The notes under the pieces were generated by a model that saw only the letters and a list, made by a program, of their open reading frames with translations, did no database searches and was not told the DNA's origin. From Alphaproteobacteria bacterium (GTDB lineage: Bacteria > Pseudomonadota > Alphaproteobacteria > Rhodobacterales > Rhodobacteraceae), in the NCBI GenBank assembly GCA_030148665.1, contig JASBSZ010000011.1, forward strand, positions 1 to 60,195: DNA of 60,195 nt, in the 5' to 3' direction. Position 1 is the stretch's first letter; each line of letters begins with the position of its first letter. A program made the position numbers and the translations under genes. Positions 42,421-52,600 of the stretch are shown piece after piece.

Positions 42421-43419
42421 ATGAAGTATCTGGCGATCATCAGTATCCTGGCCCTGATTCCGACACTTGCCAATGCCGCCCCCTGTCAGGGGCGCAACCT
42501 GATTGACCGGCTGGGCAAGCGCGACCGCGCCACGCTGGCAAGGCGGGTGTCGGCCTATCCATATTCGCGTGGCATCTATTGGCGCGCGCAAAAGGGAACG
42601 ACCCGGATCACCATCTTCGGAACCTACCATGTGCCGGATCGAGCAGCGGCGCAGTTCCTGCGCAGGATACGCCCCGCAATCCAGAAAGCGGATATCGTTT
42701 TCCTCGAGGCCGTAAGATCGGATTTCGCCAAACTCAAGAAAAAGATTGCCGATCGACCTCGGCTGCTTGAACTGAAACCGGGCCAGCCCAGCCTGACCGA
42801 GGCCCTTTCCCAGCAGGAATGGGCACAACTGTCGGCCGCCATGCAACGCAACGGAATCGAACCCTTCGTCGGCGCCCGCATGGCCCCGTGGGCAATTGAC
42901 GGCGTACTTTCCGCAACCCCGTGCGTAAAGCGCAGCATCCGCCAGGCGGGCGTCAGGGGGCTGGACTGGATGATAATGGAAACCGCCGAAAAACACCGGA
43001 TCCCCACACGCGACCTGGAACCATATGATACCATCTTTCGCATCTTCAACGGGCTGGGGTTCAAGGACCAGCTTGCAATGCTGCGCATCGAGCTGGTGAA
43101 TGCACGCTTTGCCGCCGACAGCTTTGCAACGCTGCGCAAGCAGTACCTGACCCAGAACATTCGCCAGATCTGGGAGTTTTCGCGCCTGCAGGCCTATCGC
43201 GCAGGAACATTGCCACGCGCGCAGGTGGACCGAATGTTCGCGAAATACGAAGATCTCATGCTTTCCCGGCGAAACCGGGCCTGGGTCGGCCGTCTGCAGC
43301 GACAGGCGCGCGGAAAGAACGTGTTCGTTGCCGTCGGCGCACTGCATCTTTCGGGCAGGCAAGGTGTGCTGAACCTTCTGGCGCGGCAGGGCTATACCAT
43401 TACGCGGCAACGTCTCTAG
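42421..43419 (+). CDS. TraB/GumN family protein
   Basis: The product is 332 residues with a signal peptide (YLAIISILALIPTLANAAP). TraB/GumN proteins have a metalloprotease-like fold. Landmarks are ITIFGTYHVPDR with the conserved GT-H pattern (near 62), DIVFLEAVRSDFAKL (near 85) and the C-terminal KNVFVAVGALHLSGRQGVLN (near 300), which holds the second GxxH-type motif. Function in bacteria is not established. It diverges from groESL. Confidence 0.88.
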   Translation: MKYLAIISILALIPTLANAAPCQGRNLIDRLGKRDRATLARRVSAYPYSRGIYWRAQKGTTRITIFGTYHVPDRAAAQFLRRIRPAIQKADIVFLEAVRSDFAKLKKKIADRPRLLELKPGQPSLTEALSQQEWAQLSAAMQRNGIEPFVGARMAPWAIDGVLSATPCVKRSIRQAGVRGLDWMIMETAEKHRIPTRDLEPYDTIFRIFNGLGFKDQLAMLRIELVNARFAADSFATLRKQYLTQNIRQIWEFSRLQAYRAGTLPRAQVDRMFAKYEDLMLSRRNRAWVGRLQRQARGKNVFVAVGALHLSGRQGVLNLLARQGYTITRQRL

Positions 43420-43599
43420 GGCCTGGGTTGATCTCGATTCTTGATGTGACGAATCGCGACTGTGGGCGACATGCGAGTTCACGGGCCTTCCCGGTGCGTC
43501 GCCTTTTTTTCCATCGATGCCCACGCTGGCTGATGACATCCCCGTGCCCACCCCCTATAAGACCGGTGTTTTTCCACCAATCAGATGTGATCGAGACCC

Positions 43600-44517
43600 A
43601 TGATCAAAGTTTTCGGCCACCTGGCCCCCGATACCGATGCAACCTGTTCCGCCCTGATCTGGGCTTGGTACCTTTCCGAGACTCAGGGCAAACAGGCACG
43701 CGCCTATGTTCTGGAAGAGCCCAATACCGAGGCACAGTTCGTCCTGCGCCACTGGGGTGTGGACATGCCAGAAACGCTGGGCAACCTTGCCGCCGATGAC
43801 GAGGTTGTCATCGTGGACACCAACAATCCGGCGGAACTGCCCGCAAATATCAACGACGCCAATATTGCCGAGATCATCGACCATCACCTGCTGGCCGGCG
43901 GGCTGACAACCAGGGGGCCGATCAAGATCACCATTCGCCCCGTGGCCTGCACCGCGACGGTCATGCACTGGCTGATCGGGCGCGACATGGAGCGCATGCC
44001 CAAGGCGATCAAGGGGCTGATGCTGTCGGCAATTCTTTCCGACACGCTGGAATTCCGCTCGCCCACGACAACGCCCACCGACCGCGCGGTTGTCGAAAAA
44101 CTGGCCGCCGATCTGGGCATCGACATTTCCGCCTATGCGGCCGAGATGTTTGCCGCCAAATCCGACGTGTCGCGCTTTTCCGAGGCCGAGTTGCTGCGCA
44201 TGGACAGCAAGAAATATGAATCCGGCGGCAAGAAATTCCGCGTCTCCGTCCTGGAAACCACAAGCCCCGCCGCTGTGCTGGCCCGCAAGGATGCACTGAT
44301 CGCCGCGATGGAGCAGGTCGCGACCGAGGATGGTGTCGATCAGGTACTGCTGTTTGTCGTGGATATCCTGAACGAGGAAGCAACCCTTCTGGTGCCCAAC
44401 GATCTGGTGAAAACGCTGGCTGAAAAGTCATTCGGCGCAAATGTCACCGGCGACATGGTGGTTCTGCCCGGCATCGTCAGCCGGAAAAAGCAGATCATCC
44501 CGAATCTCAAGGTCTAA
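43600..44517 (+). CDS. ppaC: Manganese-dependent inorganic pyrophosphatase
   Basis: The product is 305 residues. It hydrolyses pyrophosphate to phosphate. The family motifs are GHLAPDTDATCSA (residues 6-18), VIVDTNNPAE (near 71), EIIDHHLLAGG carrying the DHH signature (near 90), and the C-terminal SRKKQIIPNL substrate loop. It is a family II enzyme, less common in this group than the family I type. The next gene starts five bases after its stop. Confidence 0.95.
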   Translation: MIKVFGHLAPDTDATCSALIWAWYLSETQGKQARAYVLEEPNTEAQFVLRHWGVDMPETLGNLAADDEVVIVDTNNPAELPANINDANIAEIIDHHLLAGGLTTRGPIKITIRPVACTATVMHWLIGRDMERMPKAIKGLMLSAILSDTLEFRSPTTTPTDRAVVEKLAADLGIDISAYAAEMFAAKSDVSRFSEAELLRMDSKKYESGGKKFRVSVLETTSPAAVLARKDALIAAMEQVATEDGVDQVLLFVVDILNEEATLLVPNDLVKTLAEKSFGANVTGDMVVLPGIVSRKKQIIPNLKV

Positions 44518-44522
44518 ACGGC

Positions 44523-45410
44523 TTGACCCGGATCATCGAAAGTTTCGACGAGATCTCGGCACGCTATCGTGCCGCCTATGTCGATCTGTGGGGATGTCTG
44601 CACAATGGCTATCGCCCCTATGCGCAGGCGGTGGCCGCGCTGGCACGCTATCGCGCACAAGGGGGCAAGGTCATTCTGCTGACCAATTCGCCACGGCCGC
44701 GGCCCTCGGTGATCCGGCAGCTCGACAAGATCGGGGTTCCGCGCGACCTCTATGACGATATCGCCGCCTCGGGCGATGCCTCGCAACATGCGCTGGCCTC
44801 GGGCGCGGTTGGCTATAATGTCTATCACCTGGGCCCCGAACGCGATCTCGGCTTTTTCCGCGACCTGCCTGCGGATATCCTGCAAGGCCACGAAATCAGG
44901 CGCGTGCCGCTGGACCAGGCCGAAGGCATCGTCTGCACCGGCCTGTTCGACGACGACACCGAAACCCCCGAGGATTACCGCGCAACCCTGCTGTATGCGA
45001 AAAACAAGGGGATGAAGCTGCTCTGCACCAACCCCGACCAGTTCGTGGACAAGGGCGACCACCGTATCTATTGCGCCGGCGCCATCGCGCGGGCCTATGA
45101 GGAGATGGGCGGCCAATCCCTGTATTTCGGCAAGCCCTATCCGCCGATATACGATCTTGCCCGCAGTCGGCTGGAGGCAATTGCCGACATACCGGACGAG
45201 GCGATCATCTGCATTGGTGACGGCATCAATACCGACATTCGCGGCGCCATGGCCGAAGATCTGGACAGCCTGTTCATCACCGGCGGGCTGGCGGCCGAGG
45301 AAACCGGCACCGCCGCCGACGAGGCGGCACAGCCCGACCGCCAGAGATTGAAACGGTTTCTTGATGGGGCGATGCTCTCGCCTCTCTATGCAATGGGGCA
45401 CCTGCGCTGA
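44523..45410 (+). CDS. TIGR01459-family HAD hydrolase
   Basis: The product is 295 residues from a TTG start. The HAD subclass IIA features are YVDLWGCLHNGYRPY (near 19, with the catalytic Asp followed by a Leu-Trp pair rather than the usual second Asp), VILLTNSPRPRPSV (near 50), and ICIGDGINTDIRGAMAEDLD near 230. TIGR01459 proteins are alphaproteobacterial and uncharacterised. It shares an operon with Mn-pyrophosphatase. Confidence 0.9.
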   Translation: MTRIIESFDEISARYRAAYVDLWGCLHNGYRPYAQAVAALARYRAQGGKVILLTNSPRPRPSVIRQLDKIGVPRDLYDDIAASGDASQHALASGAVGYNVYHLGPERDLGFFRDLPADILQGHEIRRVPLDQAEGIVCTGLFDDDTETPEDYRATLLYAKNKGMKLLCTNPDQFVDKGDHRIYCAGAIARAYEEMGGQSLYFGKPYPPIYDLARSRLEAIADIPDEAIICIGDGINTDIRGAMAEDLDSLFITGGLAAEETGTAADEAAQPDRQRLKRFLDGAMLSPLYAMGHLR

Positions 45411-45448
45411 CGGAACCACCCCGACTGCAACAACCAAGGAGCGACGAC

Positions 45449-45883
45449 ATGACGGACAGTGAAATCGGCACGATCTATATCGAAGATCTCGAAGTGGGTC
45501 TGTCCCGCTCGCTGTCAAAGGTGATGGGGGATGCCGAAATCAACGCCTTCGCCGAACTCAGCGAAGATCGCAACCCGCTGCACCTGGACGACGACTATGC
45601 CGCCGGCACCATGTTCAAGGGGCGCATTGCCCACGGGATGCTGTCCTCGGCCCTGTTTTCGGCAATTATCGGCGAGCGCCTTCCCGGCCACGGCACGATC
45701 TATCTCAGCCAGAACCTGCGCTTTACCGCACCTGTCAAGCCGGGCGACCTGGTCACGGCAACGGTGACGGTCGCCGAAATCCATCCCGACAAGGGGCGGG
45801 TCAGCCTTGAATGCGTCGCCTCGGTGGGGGACACCGTCGTCATCAAGGGCGATGCCCTTGTCCTGGCCCCGCGCAGAGGTTGA
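45449..45883 (+). CDS. MaoC-like (R)-specific enoyl-CoA hydratase
   Basis: The product is 144 residues with a hot-dog fold. The hydratase motif FAELSEDRNPLHLDDDYAAG (near 33) followed by GRIAHGMLSSALFSAIIGER carries the Asp/His catalytic pair in the family pattern. AAGGAG lies eight bases before the ATG. The acyl-CoA substrate is unknown. Confidence 0.92.
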   Translation: MTDSEIGTIYIEDLEVGLSRSLSKVMGDAEINAFAELSEDRNPLHLDDDYAAGTMFKGRIAHGMLSSALFSAIIGERLPGHGTIYLSQNLRFTAPVKPGDLVTATVTVAEIHPDKGRVSLECVASVGDTVVIKGDALVLAPRRG

Positions 45884-45908
45884 TCATTCACGAAAAAGGG
45901 GTGCGATC

Positions 45909-46856
45909 ATGCAGATCATCCGCGACTATCAGTTCGTCAGCCCCGAAGATCGGGGGGCCTCGGCCGCCATCGGCAATTTCGACGGCGTTCACCGGGGCCA
46001 CCAGGCGGTAATCGACATTGCCCGCAAACAGGCGGATCTGCTGGGCGTGCCGCTGGGTGTCGTCACATTCGAGCCGCACCCGCGCGAATATTTCGCCCCC
46101 GATGCCCCGCCCTTTCGCCTGATGAACGCCCGAACACGCGCGAACCGGCTTGAAAAGCTGGGGGTCGAAAAACTGTACGAACTGAACTTCAACGCAACGC
46201 TGTCAAACCTGACGGCCGAGGAATTCGCCCGCGACGTGCTGCACAAGGGGCTGGGCCTGAAACATGTCGTCGTGGGCGAGGATTTCAATTTTGGCAAGGG
46301 CCGGCAAGGCAATGCGCAGATGCTGGCAGAAATGGGTGCCGATCTGGGCTTTGGCGTCACCATCGCCCCGCTGGTTGCCGACGCAAAGGGCGAGTTTTCC
46401 TCGACCGCCATCCGCAAGGCCCTGTCCGAAGGCCGCCCCGAGGATGCCGCGCGCATGCTTGGCCACTGGCACCGGATCGACGGCACCGTCGTCGGCGGCG
46501 ACCAGCGCGGCCGCGACCTGGGATACCCCACGGCGAACCTGCTGATCGACGGGCTGCACCCTCCGAAATTCGGCATCTATGCGGTTTTCGTGGATGTTCT
46601 GGAAGGCCCGTTCAAGGGGTCGTATCAGGGTGCCGCCTCGATCGGGTTCCGGCCGACCTTTGGCGGCGATTTCCCTAACCTCGAAACGTATATCTTCGAC
46701 TTTTCGGGCGATCTTTACGGCACCGAAATCTCGGTCGCGCTGGTCTCGTATCTGCGGCCCGAGGTGAAATTCGCCGATATCGAGGCGCTGAAACGCCAGA
46801 TCGAGGATGACTGCCGCCGCTGCCGCGAAATCCTTGCCAATCCGCCCCAACCATGA
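45909..46856 (+). CDS. ribF: Bifunctional riboflavin kinase / FAD synthetase
   Basis: The product is 315 residues. It phosphorylates riboflavin to FMN and adenylylates FMN to FAD. The FAD-synthetase part has AIGNFDGVHRGHQAVIDIAR (near 21), VVVGEDFNFGKGRQGN (near 118) and SSTAIRKALSEG (near 160). The kinase part has GDQRGRDLGYPTANLLID (near 197) and GIYAVFVDVLEG. The stop overlaps the next gene by four bases. Confidence 0.97.
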   Translation: MQIIRDYQFVSPEDRGASAAIGNFDGVHRGHQAVIDIARKQADLLGVPLGVVTFEPHPREYFAPDAPPFRLMNARTRANRLEKLGVEKLYELNFNATLSNLTAEEFARDVLHKGLGLKHVVVGEDFNFGKGRQGNAQMLAEMGADLGFGVTIAPLVADAKGEFSSTAIRKALSEGRPEDAARMLGHWHRIDGTVVGGDQRGRDLGYPTANLLIDGLHPPKFGIYAVFVDVLEGPFKGSYQGAASIGFRPTFGGDFPNLETYIFDFSGDLYGTEISVALVSYLRPEVKFADIEALKRQIEDDCRRCREILANPPQP

Positions 46857-47305
46857 CCGGGCTGCGCAAGAAATTCTGGGAACGCTTCCCGCTTGAGGAT
46901 CTCACCCCCGATGAATGGGAGGCCCTTTGCGACAATTGCGGCCGCTGCTGCCTGCGCAAGCTGGAAGATGCCGACACGGGCGAGGTCGAGTACACCAATG
47001 TGGTTTGCCGCCTGTTCGACGCCGACAACTGCACCTGCGGGCAATATGCGCTGCGCAAGCAACTGGTGCCCGACTGCGTGATCCTGACCCCTGAAAACCT
47101 TGAACGCATCGCTTACTGGATGCCCGCCACCTGCGCCTATCGCCTGCTGCACGAGGGCCAGCCCCTGTTTGACTGGCACCCGCTGGTCTCGGGCCGACCC
47201 GAATCCGTGCGCGAGGCCGGGATTTCCATGCATAACCGTGTGGTGCATGAATTCGAGGTCGAGGAAGAAGATCTCGAACACTATATTGTCGAGGAGTTGC
47301 GCTGA
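46853..47305 (+). CDS. YcgN-like (UPF0260) cysteine-cluster protein
   Basis: The product is 150 residues. The cysteine cluster ALCDNCGRCCLRKLED (near 25), VCRLFDADNCTCGQY (near 51) and PATCAYRLL (near 91) is typical of YkgJ/YcgN proteins, which may bind Fe-S or zinc. Function is unknown. Its ATG overlaps the ribF stop. ltaE follows one base later. Confidence 0.9.
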   Translation: MTGLRKKFWERFPLEDLTPDEWEALCDNCGRCCLRKLEDADTGEVEYTNVVCRLFDADNCTCGQYALRKQLVPDCVILTPENLERIAYWMPATCAYRLLHEGQPLFDWHPLVSGRPESVREAGISMHNRVVHEFEVEEEDLEHYIVEELR

Positions 47306-47306
47306 A

Positions 47307-48365
47307 ATGTTCTTTGCGTCCGACAATGCGGGCCCCGTCCACCCGCGCGTGTTAGAGGCCTTGGCCAAGGCCAACGAAGGCTATGCCTCGCCCTATGGCG
47401 ACGATGAGATCACCGCCCGCGTCCGCGACCGTATCCGCGAGATCTTCGAGGCCCCCGAGGCGGCTGTCTATCTGGTAGGCACCGGCACCGCGGCCAATTC
47501 ATTGGCGCTGGCGCTGTTTGCCAAGCCGTGGGAAGCAATCTTTTGCCACCGCGAAGCCCATATCCAGGAGGACGAATGCGGCGCGCCCGAATTCTTTACC
47601 GGCGGCAGCAAGCTATCGCTGCTTGACGGCCCCTCGGCACGCATCAGCCCGGAGTCTCTGGCAACCGCGCTGAAGGAAACCGCCGAAAAGGGCGTGCATG
47701 GCGTGCAGCGCGGCCCGCTGTCGATCACCCAGGTGACCGAACTTGGAACCGTCTACACGCTTGACGAGATCCGCACTCTGACCGCACTGGCCAGACAATA
47801 CGACCTGCCCGTCCACATGGACGGTGCCCGCTTTGCCAACGCGCTGGTGACGCTGGGCTGCACCCCGGCCGAGATGACCTGGAAATCGGGCATCGACATC
47901 CTGTCCCTTGGCGGCACCAAAAACGGGTTGATGGGGGTCGAGGCGGTGGTGATCTTTGACCCCGCCAATGCCTGGGAATTCGAGCTGCGCCGCAAACGCG
48001 CCGCGCATCTGTTTTCGAAACACCGCTACCTGGCCGCCCAGATGGAGGCCTATCTGGAAGGCGACCTCTGGCTGGAGCTTGCCCGCAAGGCCAATGACGC
48101 CGCCGCACGTTTTGAAAAGGGGATAGCCGCCCTGCCGGACGGGCGCATGGAACATCCGCGCCACGCCAACATGCTGTTTGCCAGCTGGCCCCGCGAAGGC
48201 CACCGCGCCGCCATCGACGCCGGCGCGCAATATTATTTCTGGCCGTTCGACCAGTCTCTGGACGGCCCTGACGACGAAACCCTTCAGGCCCGCCTGGTCT
48301 GCAACTGGGCAACCAGCGATGAAGATATCGAAACATTCCTGTCGGCCATCAGGGGGCAGAGCTAA
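47307..48365 (+). CDS. ltaE: Low-specificity L-threonine aldolase
   Basis: The product is 352 residues. It splits threonine or allo-threonine to glycine and acetaldehyde using PLP. Landmarks are FASDNAGPVHPRVLEALAKA at the start, AVYLVGTGTAANSLALALFA (near 52), VHMDGARFANALVTLG with the PLP-binding Asp (near 170), and the Schiff-base Lys in ILSLGGTKNGLMGVEA (near 203). It starts one base after the YcgN stop. Confidence 0.93.
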   Translation: MFFASDNAGPVHPRVLEALAKANEGYASPYGDDEITARVRDRIREIFEAPEAAVYLVGTGTAANSLALALFAKPWEAIFCHREAHIQEDECGAPEFFTGGSKLSLLDGPSARISPESLATALKETAEKGVHGVQRGPLSITQVTELGTVYTLDEIRTLTALARQYDLPVHMDGARFANALVTLGCTPAEMTWKSGIDILSLGGTKNGLMGVEAVVIFDPANAWEFELRRKRAAHLFSKHRYLAAQMEAYLEGDLWLELARKANDAAARFEKGIAALPDGRMEHPRHANMLFASWPREGHRAAIDAGAQYYFWPFDQSLDGPDDETLQARLVCNWATSDEDIETFLSAIRGQS

Positions 48366-48412
48366 AAACCGGGTTTCAGAATCACGAAATGCCGGCTAAA
48401 GCACACCCGCGC

Positions 48413-48502
<90 letters not shown>

Positions 48503-48600
48503 CATGCTGCCGAGGAATGTTTCTCTGCACCCGCCGCGCCCTGATTTTCCCGTTGTTTTCAAGGGTTACGCCGGTGGGCTGTTCACCTTGGAAGGCGCGA

Positions 48601-48633
48601 AACGGCCAAAATCTGTCTCTCCGGGCCGTTTTT
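48601..48633 (+). terminator. Probable terminator after tRNA-Ser
   Basis: AACGGCC (48601-48607) pairs with GGCCGTT (48624-48630), followed by T residues. No gene is supported in 48503-48942 except a possible longer start of the following gene. Confidence 0.65.
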
Positions 48634-48883
48634 CTCTGAACCTCATGACTGCGGTGATTTGGTGAATTATTCGTAATGCACTGAAATCACGTCATTATTT
48701 TGTAACGCAACCTAAACACTTCGATGGCGGTCGCGTTTGGCGACAATCGACCGGGATCGGACGTTCGCCAAGCGGAATTCGGGCGCGCGGCGGGTGGGTT
48801 TTCGAACATGAAACGGCTCCTCGACGTAGGCACCGAGTGCCCGTGTAGGTTGCTCGCGCAAAAGGAGAAAAACGCGTTGACAG

Positions 48884-48893
48884 CCCCCCCCCC
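48884..48893 (+). repeat. Tract of ten C residues upstream of the RTX operon
   Basis: CCCCCCCCCC lies 50 bp before the ATG chosen for the first gene of the RTX operon. In the same frame a longer start at 48724 would put the tract inside the coding sequence, where length change would switch the frame. Confidence 0.8.
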
Positions 48894-48942
48894 GCTTGTT
48901 CAAAATGGCTCACAAGAATGGTTCTGTGGGGGTGATTCTGGG

Positions 48943-49683
48943 ATGATGGGTGAAGGACGAGTGATCCGGGTGGTTGTGTTGGCTGTAGTTAGAGTGCTTG
49001 CGCGATGCTGGCCACATCTTGCGGTTGGTGCAGCACTCTCGTTCACCGCGACCTTCGTCGTGGTTGGTGTGCCACGGGCCCAGCGGTCGGCGGTGTCGCA
49101 GGAAGGCCAATTGGCAGCCTCTGAGATCTGCATCAGCCTTGAGAGCGTCCTAGCTGACAAGCGCGATGGCGGGAAACAGTTTCTTCACCCTTGTGACGGG
49201 AACAGCTTTGCGCAGTTGGCCCTCATGTATCCAGATGTTTACGGTATTCCTCAAGAGCTTGACGATCTGCCCAAACCAACACCCTACTACCTGAGCACGA
49301 GACAGGCGCTTTGGTATATGCTGAATGCAAAACGTCTCCTTCCGAATGTGGACAACCAGGCAAGCGCCGCTTTATTTGTATTGTTGGCCAGTCAAGAGTT
49401 GCGAAAGACAGAACCCTTGGACTGGAGGAACAGGTGGGTGATGCTGGATTTTCTTCTGCTTCGAATGCTGACGAGCAATAAGAAAGAACATCGCCCCACG
49501 GGACCGGCATTTGAAAAGGCACTGGAGTTCAAATTTCAGCAGGAATTGAAAGGACGCGGATTTCCTGTGCCGGTTAATCCGATCTGCGCGTTGTACTATG
49601 ACAACCCGGCGAAAACCATGAAACAAGTCCTGGAGTCAGATGGCTACAAGAATTGCACCCTCGGTGAGGAGCCCGTGAAATGA
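48943..49683 (+). CDS. Membrane-anchored protein of unknown function, first gene of the RTX operon
   Basis: The product is 246 residues from the ATG at 48943; a GTG at 48961 and an ATG at 48724 are alternatives. Residues about 22-42 (HLAVGAALSFTATFVVVGVP) form one membrane anchor or uncleaved signal. The rest is soluble, with four cysteines (ICISLESV, HPCDGNS, NPICALYY, YKNCTLG) that could pair outside the cytoplasm. No family was recognised. Its stop overlaps the RTX start by four bases, so it is probably co-translated and may aid the RTX protein. Confidence 0.7.
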   Translation: MMGEGRVIRVVVLAVVRVLARCWPHLAVGAALSFTATFVVVGVPRAQRSAVSQEGQLAASEICISLESVLADKRDGGKQFLHPCDGNSFAQLALMYPDVYGIPQELDDLPKPTPYYLSTRQALWYMLNAKRLLPNVDNQASAALFVLLASQELRKTEPLDWRNRWVMLDFLLLRMLTSNKKEHRPTGPAFEKALEFKFQQELKGRGFPVPVNPICALYYDNPAKTMKQVLESDGYKNCTLGEEPVK

Positions 49684-52600
49684 CTGACAAGCCAAATATC
49701 TCAATCAATTATGTCCCGAGTGTCATAAATTTTGGTACGGACAGTATTAATAGTATGACAAAAAATGTAGCGAAAAGTGGGGCCATTAATTCGCTCACCG
49801 ATCGACAGATCGTAGAACTTAATGTATTTGAAAATAGCGTAGTAACAAGACCGGACATCGTGCGTGATCTTGCAAATATACAGCATATCAAAGATTTGAT
49901 GACCGCGACGACCATCACGCAACTTGATCGGATTCAAGCCGGTTATTTGGGAAGAAACCACTTAAACGTGTTAAATGACCTTAACGGAGATGGGGTAGCT
50001 GATTTCGTTACAGTTGACAAAAATGGGAATGGACGAACAGATTACACAGTATTCAGCGGTGCATATTATGAAGCTGCCTATTCCCGCGCATTGGCAACCG
50101 GCGACCGAGCTGCAATTGCGCATGCGGCAATGAATATTCCAAGCGTTTATCCTGACGCGATCCTTCGGGCCGCCGCTGGGATTGGCACACCAACTTCATC
50201 ATCCAACAGCATTGATACGGCGTTGGCCGCGACCACCTACACGCCCAGCCCGGCCACCCAAGCCAAGGCGCAGGCGGCGCTGGCGACGGGGATTTACCCT
50301 GACGCGATTCTGCGGGGCGCGGCGGGGCATGGCGGCGGCGGTGGGCCGACCTCGCCCAGCAGCACGCCGGGCACGAGCACAGCTTCTGGCGGTACGCCCA
50401 ACCCCGGCCCCTCCTTTCCAACAGGCCCCAATGGGATCACGCCAAGCCTGCCGGGGGCGACTGTTTCATCGACTTCAAACGGTTCGTCGATCGGGGGGTC
50501 TAACGCGGGCAGCGGGCCTTCATCCAGCTCCAGCGGGATGGGGATCGGCATCGGCCCCAACGGCATCACGCCAAGCCTTCCGGTTGTCCTTGACCTGAAC
50601 GGCAACGGGGTCGAGATCAGCCTGAGTTACAAGGCGGCGTTTGATTACAACGGCAACGGGTTCCGCCAGCCGACGGCGTGGGTTGCGCCAAGCGATGGTT
50701 TCCTGGTGATCGACCTCAATGCCGACGGCTCGCGCGGCGCGGGCGACGGCAAGATCGACCAGGCCAAGGAGCTGGTGCTGAGCATGTGGGGGCCGGCGGG
50801 CTCGACGGATCTGCAGGCACTTGCGCAGGCGACGGACGCGGCGGGCAACAAGATCTTCGACACCAATGGCGACGGGCTGCTGACGGCGGCCGATACCAGC
50901 TTTGGCGAGTTTCGGGTATGGCAGGACCTCAACCAGAACGGGACGGTGGAAGCGGGCGAGCTCAAGACGCTGACGGCGATGGGGATCAGCCAGATCGGGT
51001 TGTCCTATGACACGGCCTCGCCGTTTTCAAGCACGGCCAATGATGTCAGCGTGGGGCTGGCAACGCTGAAGGGCAGCGCCAGCTTCGTGCGCAATGGCCA
51101 GACGATCAAGGGCGGTGTCGGCGACATGATGCTGGCCCATCAGAGCCTTGGCTGGCGCAAGGTGGTGACGGCGACGGGCTTCAGGATCGAGTTCGAAAGC
51201 GGGGCCACTGCGGCCCACCGCGCCCTGGCCGCGACGGAGACGAACTTCAACCTTGGCGATGACACGACCGACTGGGTCAGCGCGGCGGGCAATGCCGGGG
51301 CGAATGTGCTCGACGGCAGCGCCAAGAGCGGCAGCGTGTTTCTGGACGGCGGCGCGGGCAATGATACGTTGCTGGGGGGCGCCGGCGATGACGTTCTTGT
51401 TGGCGGCACCGGGGCGGATGCCATGCATGGCGGTGCGGGCAATGACGTGGTCTATGCGGATGCGGCGGATGTGATCCGGGCCGGGGCCGGTGCCGCGGTG
51501 ACGGGTGGTGCAGGCTATGACCGCCTGGTGCTGAGCGCGGATGCGGCGTTTTCCGGCGTGGACATCGACGCGCTGGGTTTCGAGGCGGTGGTTGCGAGTG
51601 ATCTGGCCAACGTGATCACGGGCCACAAGGATACGGTTGATTATTTCCTCGACGGTAAGGGCGGCAATGACAGGCTGACCGGCGCGGGCGGCAGCGACAT
51701 GCTGATCGGCGGGGCTGGCGATGATGCGCTCAGCGGCAATGCCGGCAAGGACGGCCTGTTTGGCGGCGCGGGCAACGATACGCTCAGCGGCGGGGCCGGC
51801 GATGACGTGCTGGCCGGGGGCACGGGCAACGATATGCTTGAAGGCGGGGCCGGCAACGATACCTATATCTATAACCGCGGCGATGGCACTGACATAATCC
51901 ATGATCATGCGGTGGGAACCTATGCCGCGAAGTACAATTACTATGAAAGCGTCAAGCATGGCTCGGGCAAGAACGCCAGCTATGTGAACGAGCTGCGCAC
52001 CGGCTATCAGGCCAGGACCGGCGCAATTGACGGCGGGATCGACACGCTGCAATTCGGGGCCGGGATCGATCTTTCGGATATCATCCTGAGCCGGGTCGGC
52101 ACCGACATGGTTGTCGAGCTGCGCGACAGCGTGAATGCGGACCTTCTGGCGACAGGTGACAGGATCACGATCCGGAACTGGGCAGACCAGAAGAGCCGGA
52201 TCGAGAACTTTGCCCTGTCGGACGGCACCAAACTGGATTTCAGCGACATCATGCAGGCCCAGCACGGGATGGGCGGCAATGACGTGCTGACGGGCACCAA
52301 TGGGGGCGATTTCCTGAATGGCGGCAATGGCAATGATACGCTGAGCGGCGCCGGTGGCCATGACATCATCACGGGTGGCGCCGGAATCGACGTGATCGAT
52401 GGGGGTGCCGGCAAGGACTTTCTGTTCGGGGATGCGGGCAATGACACGATCACGGGGGGAGACGGCAACGATTACCTGATCGGGGGTATGGGCAACGACC
52501 TCCTGCAGGGCCAGGCCGGGGATGATGTGCTTTCAGGCGAGGACGGCACCGATACGCTGAAGGGCGGTGCCGGCAATGACCTTCTTCTGGGCGGAACAGG

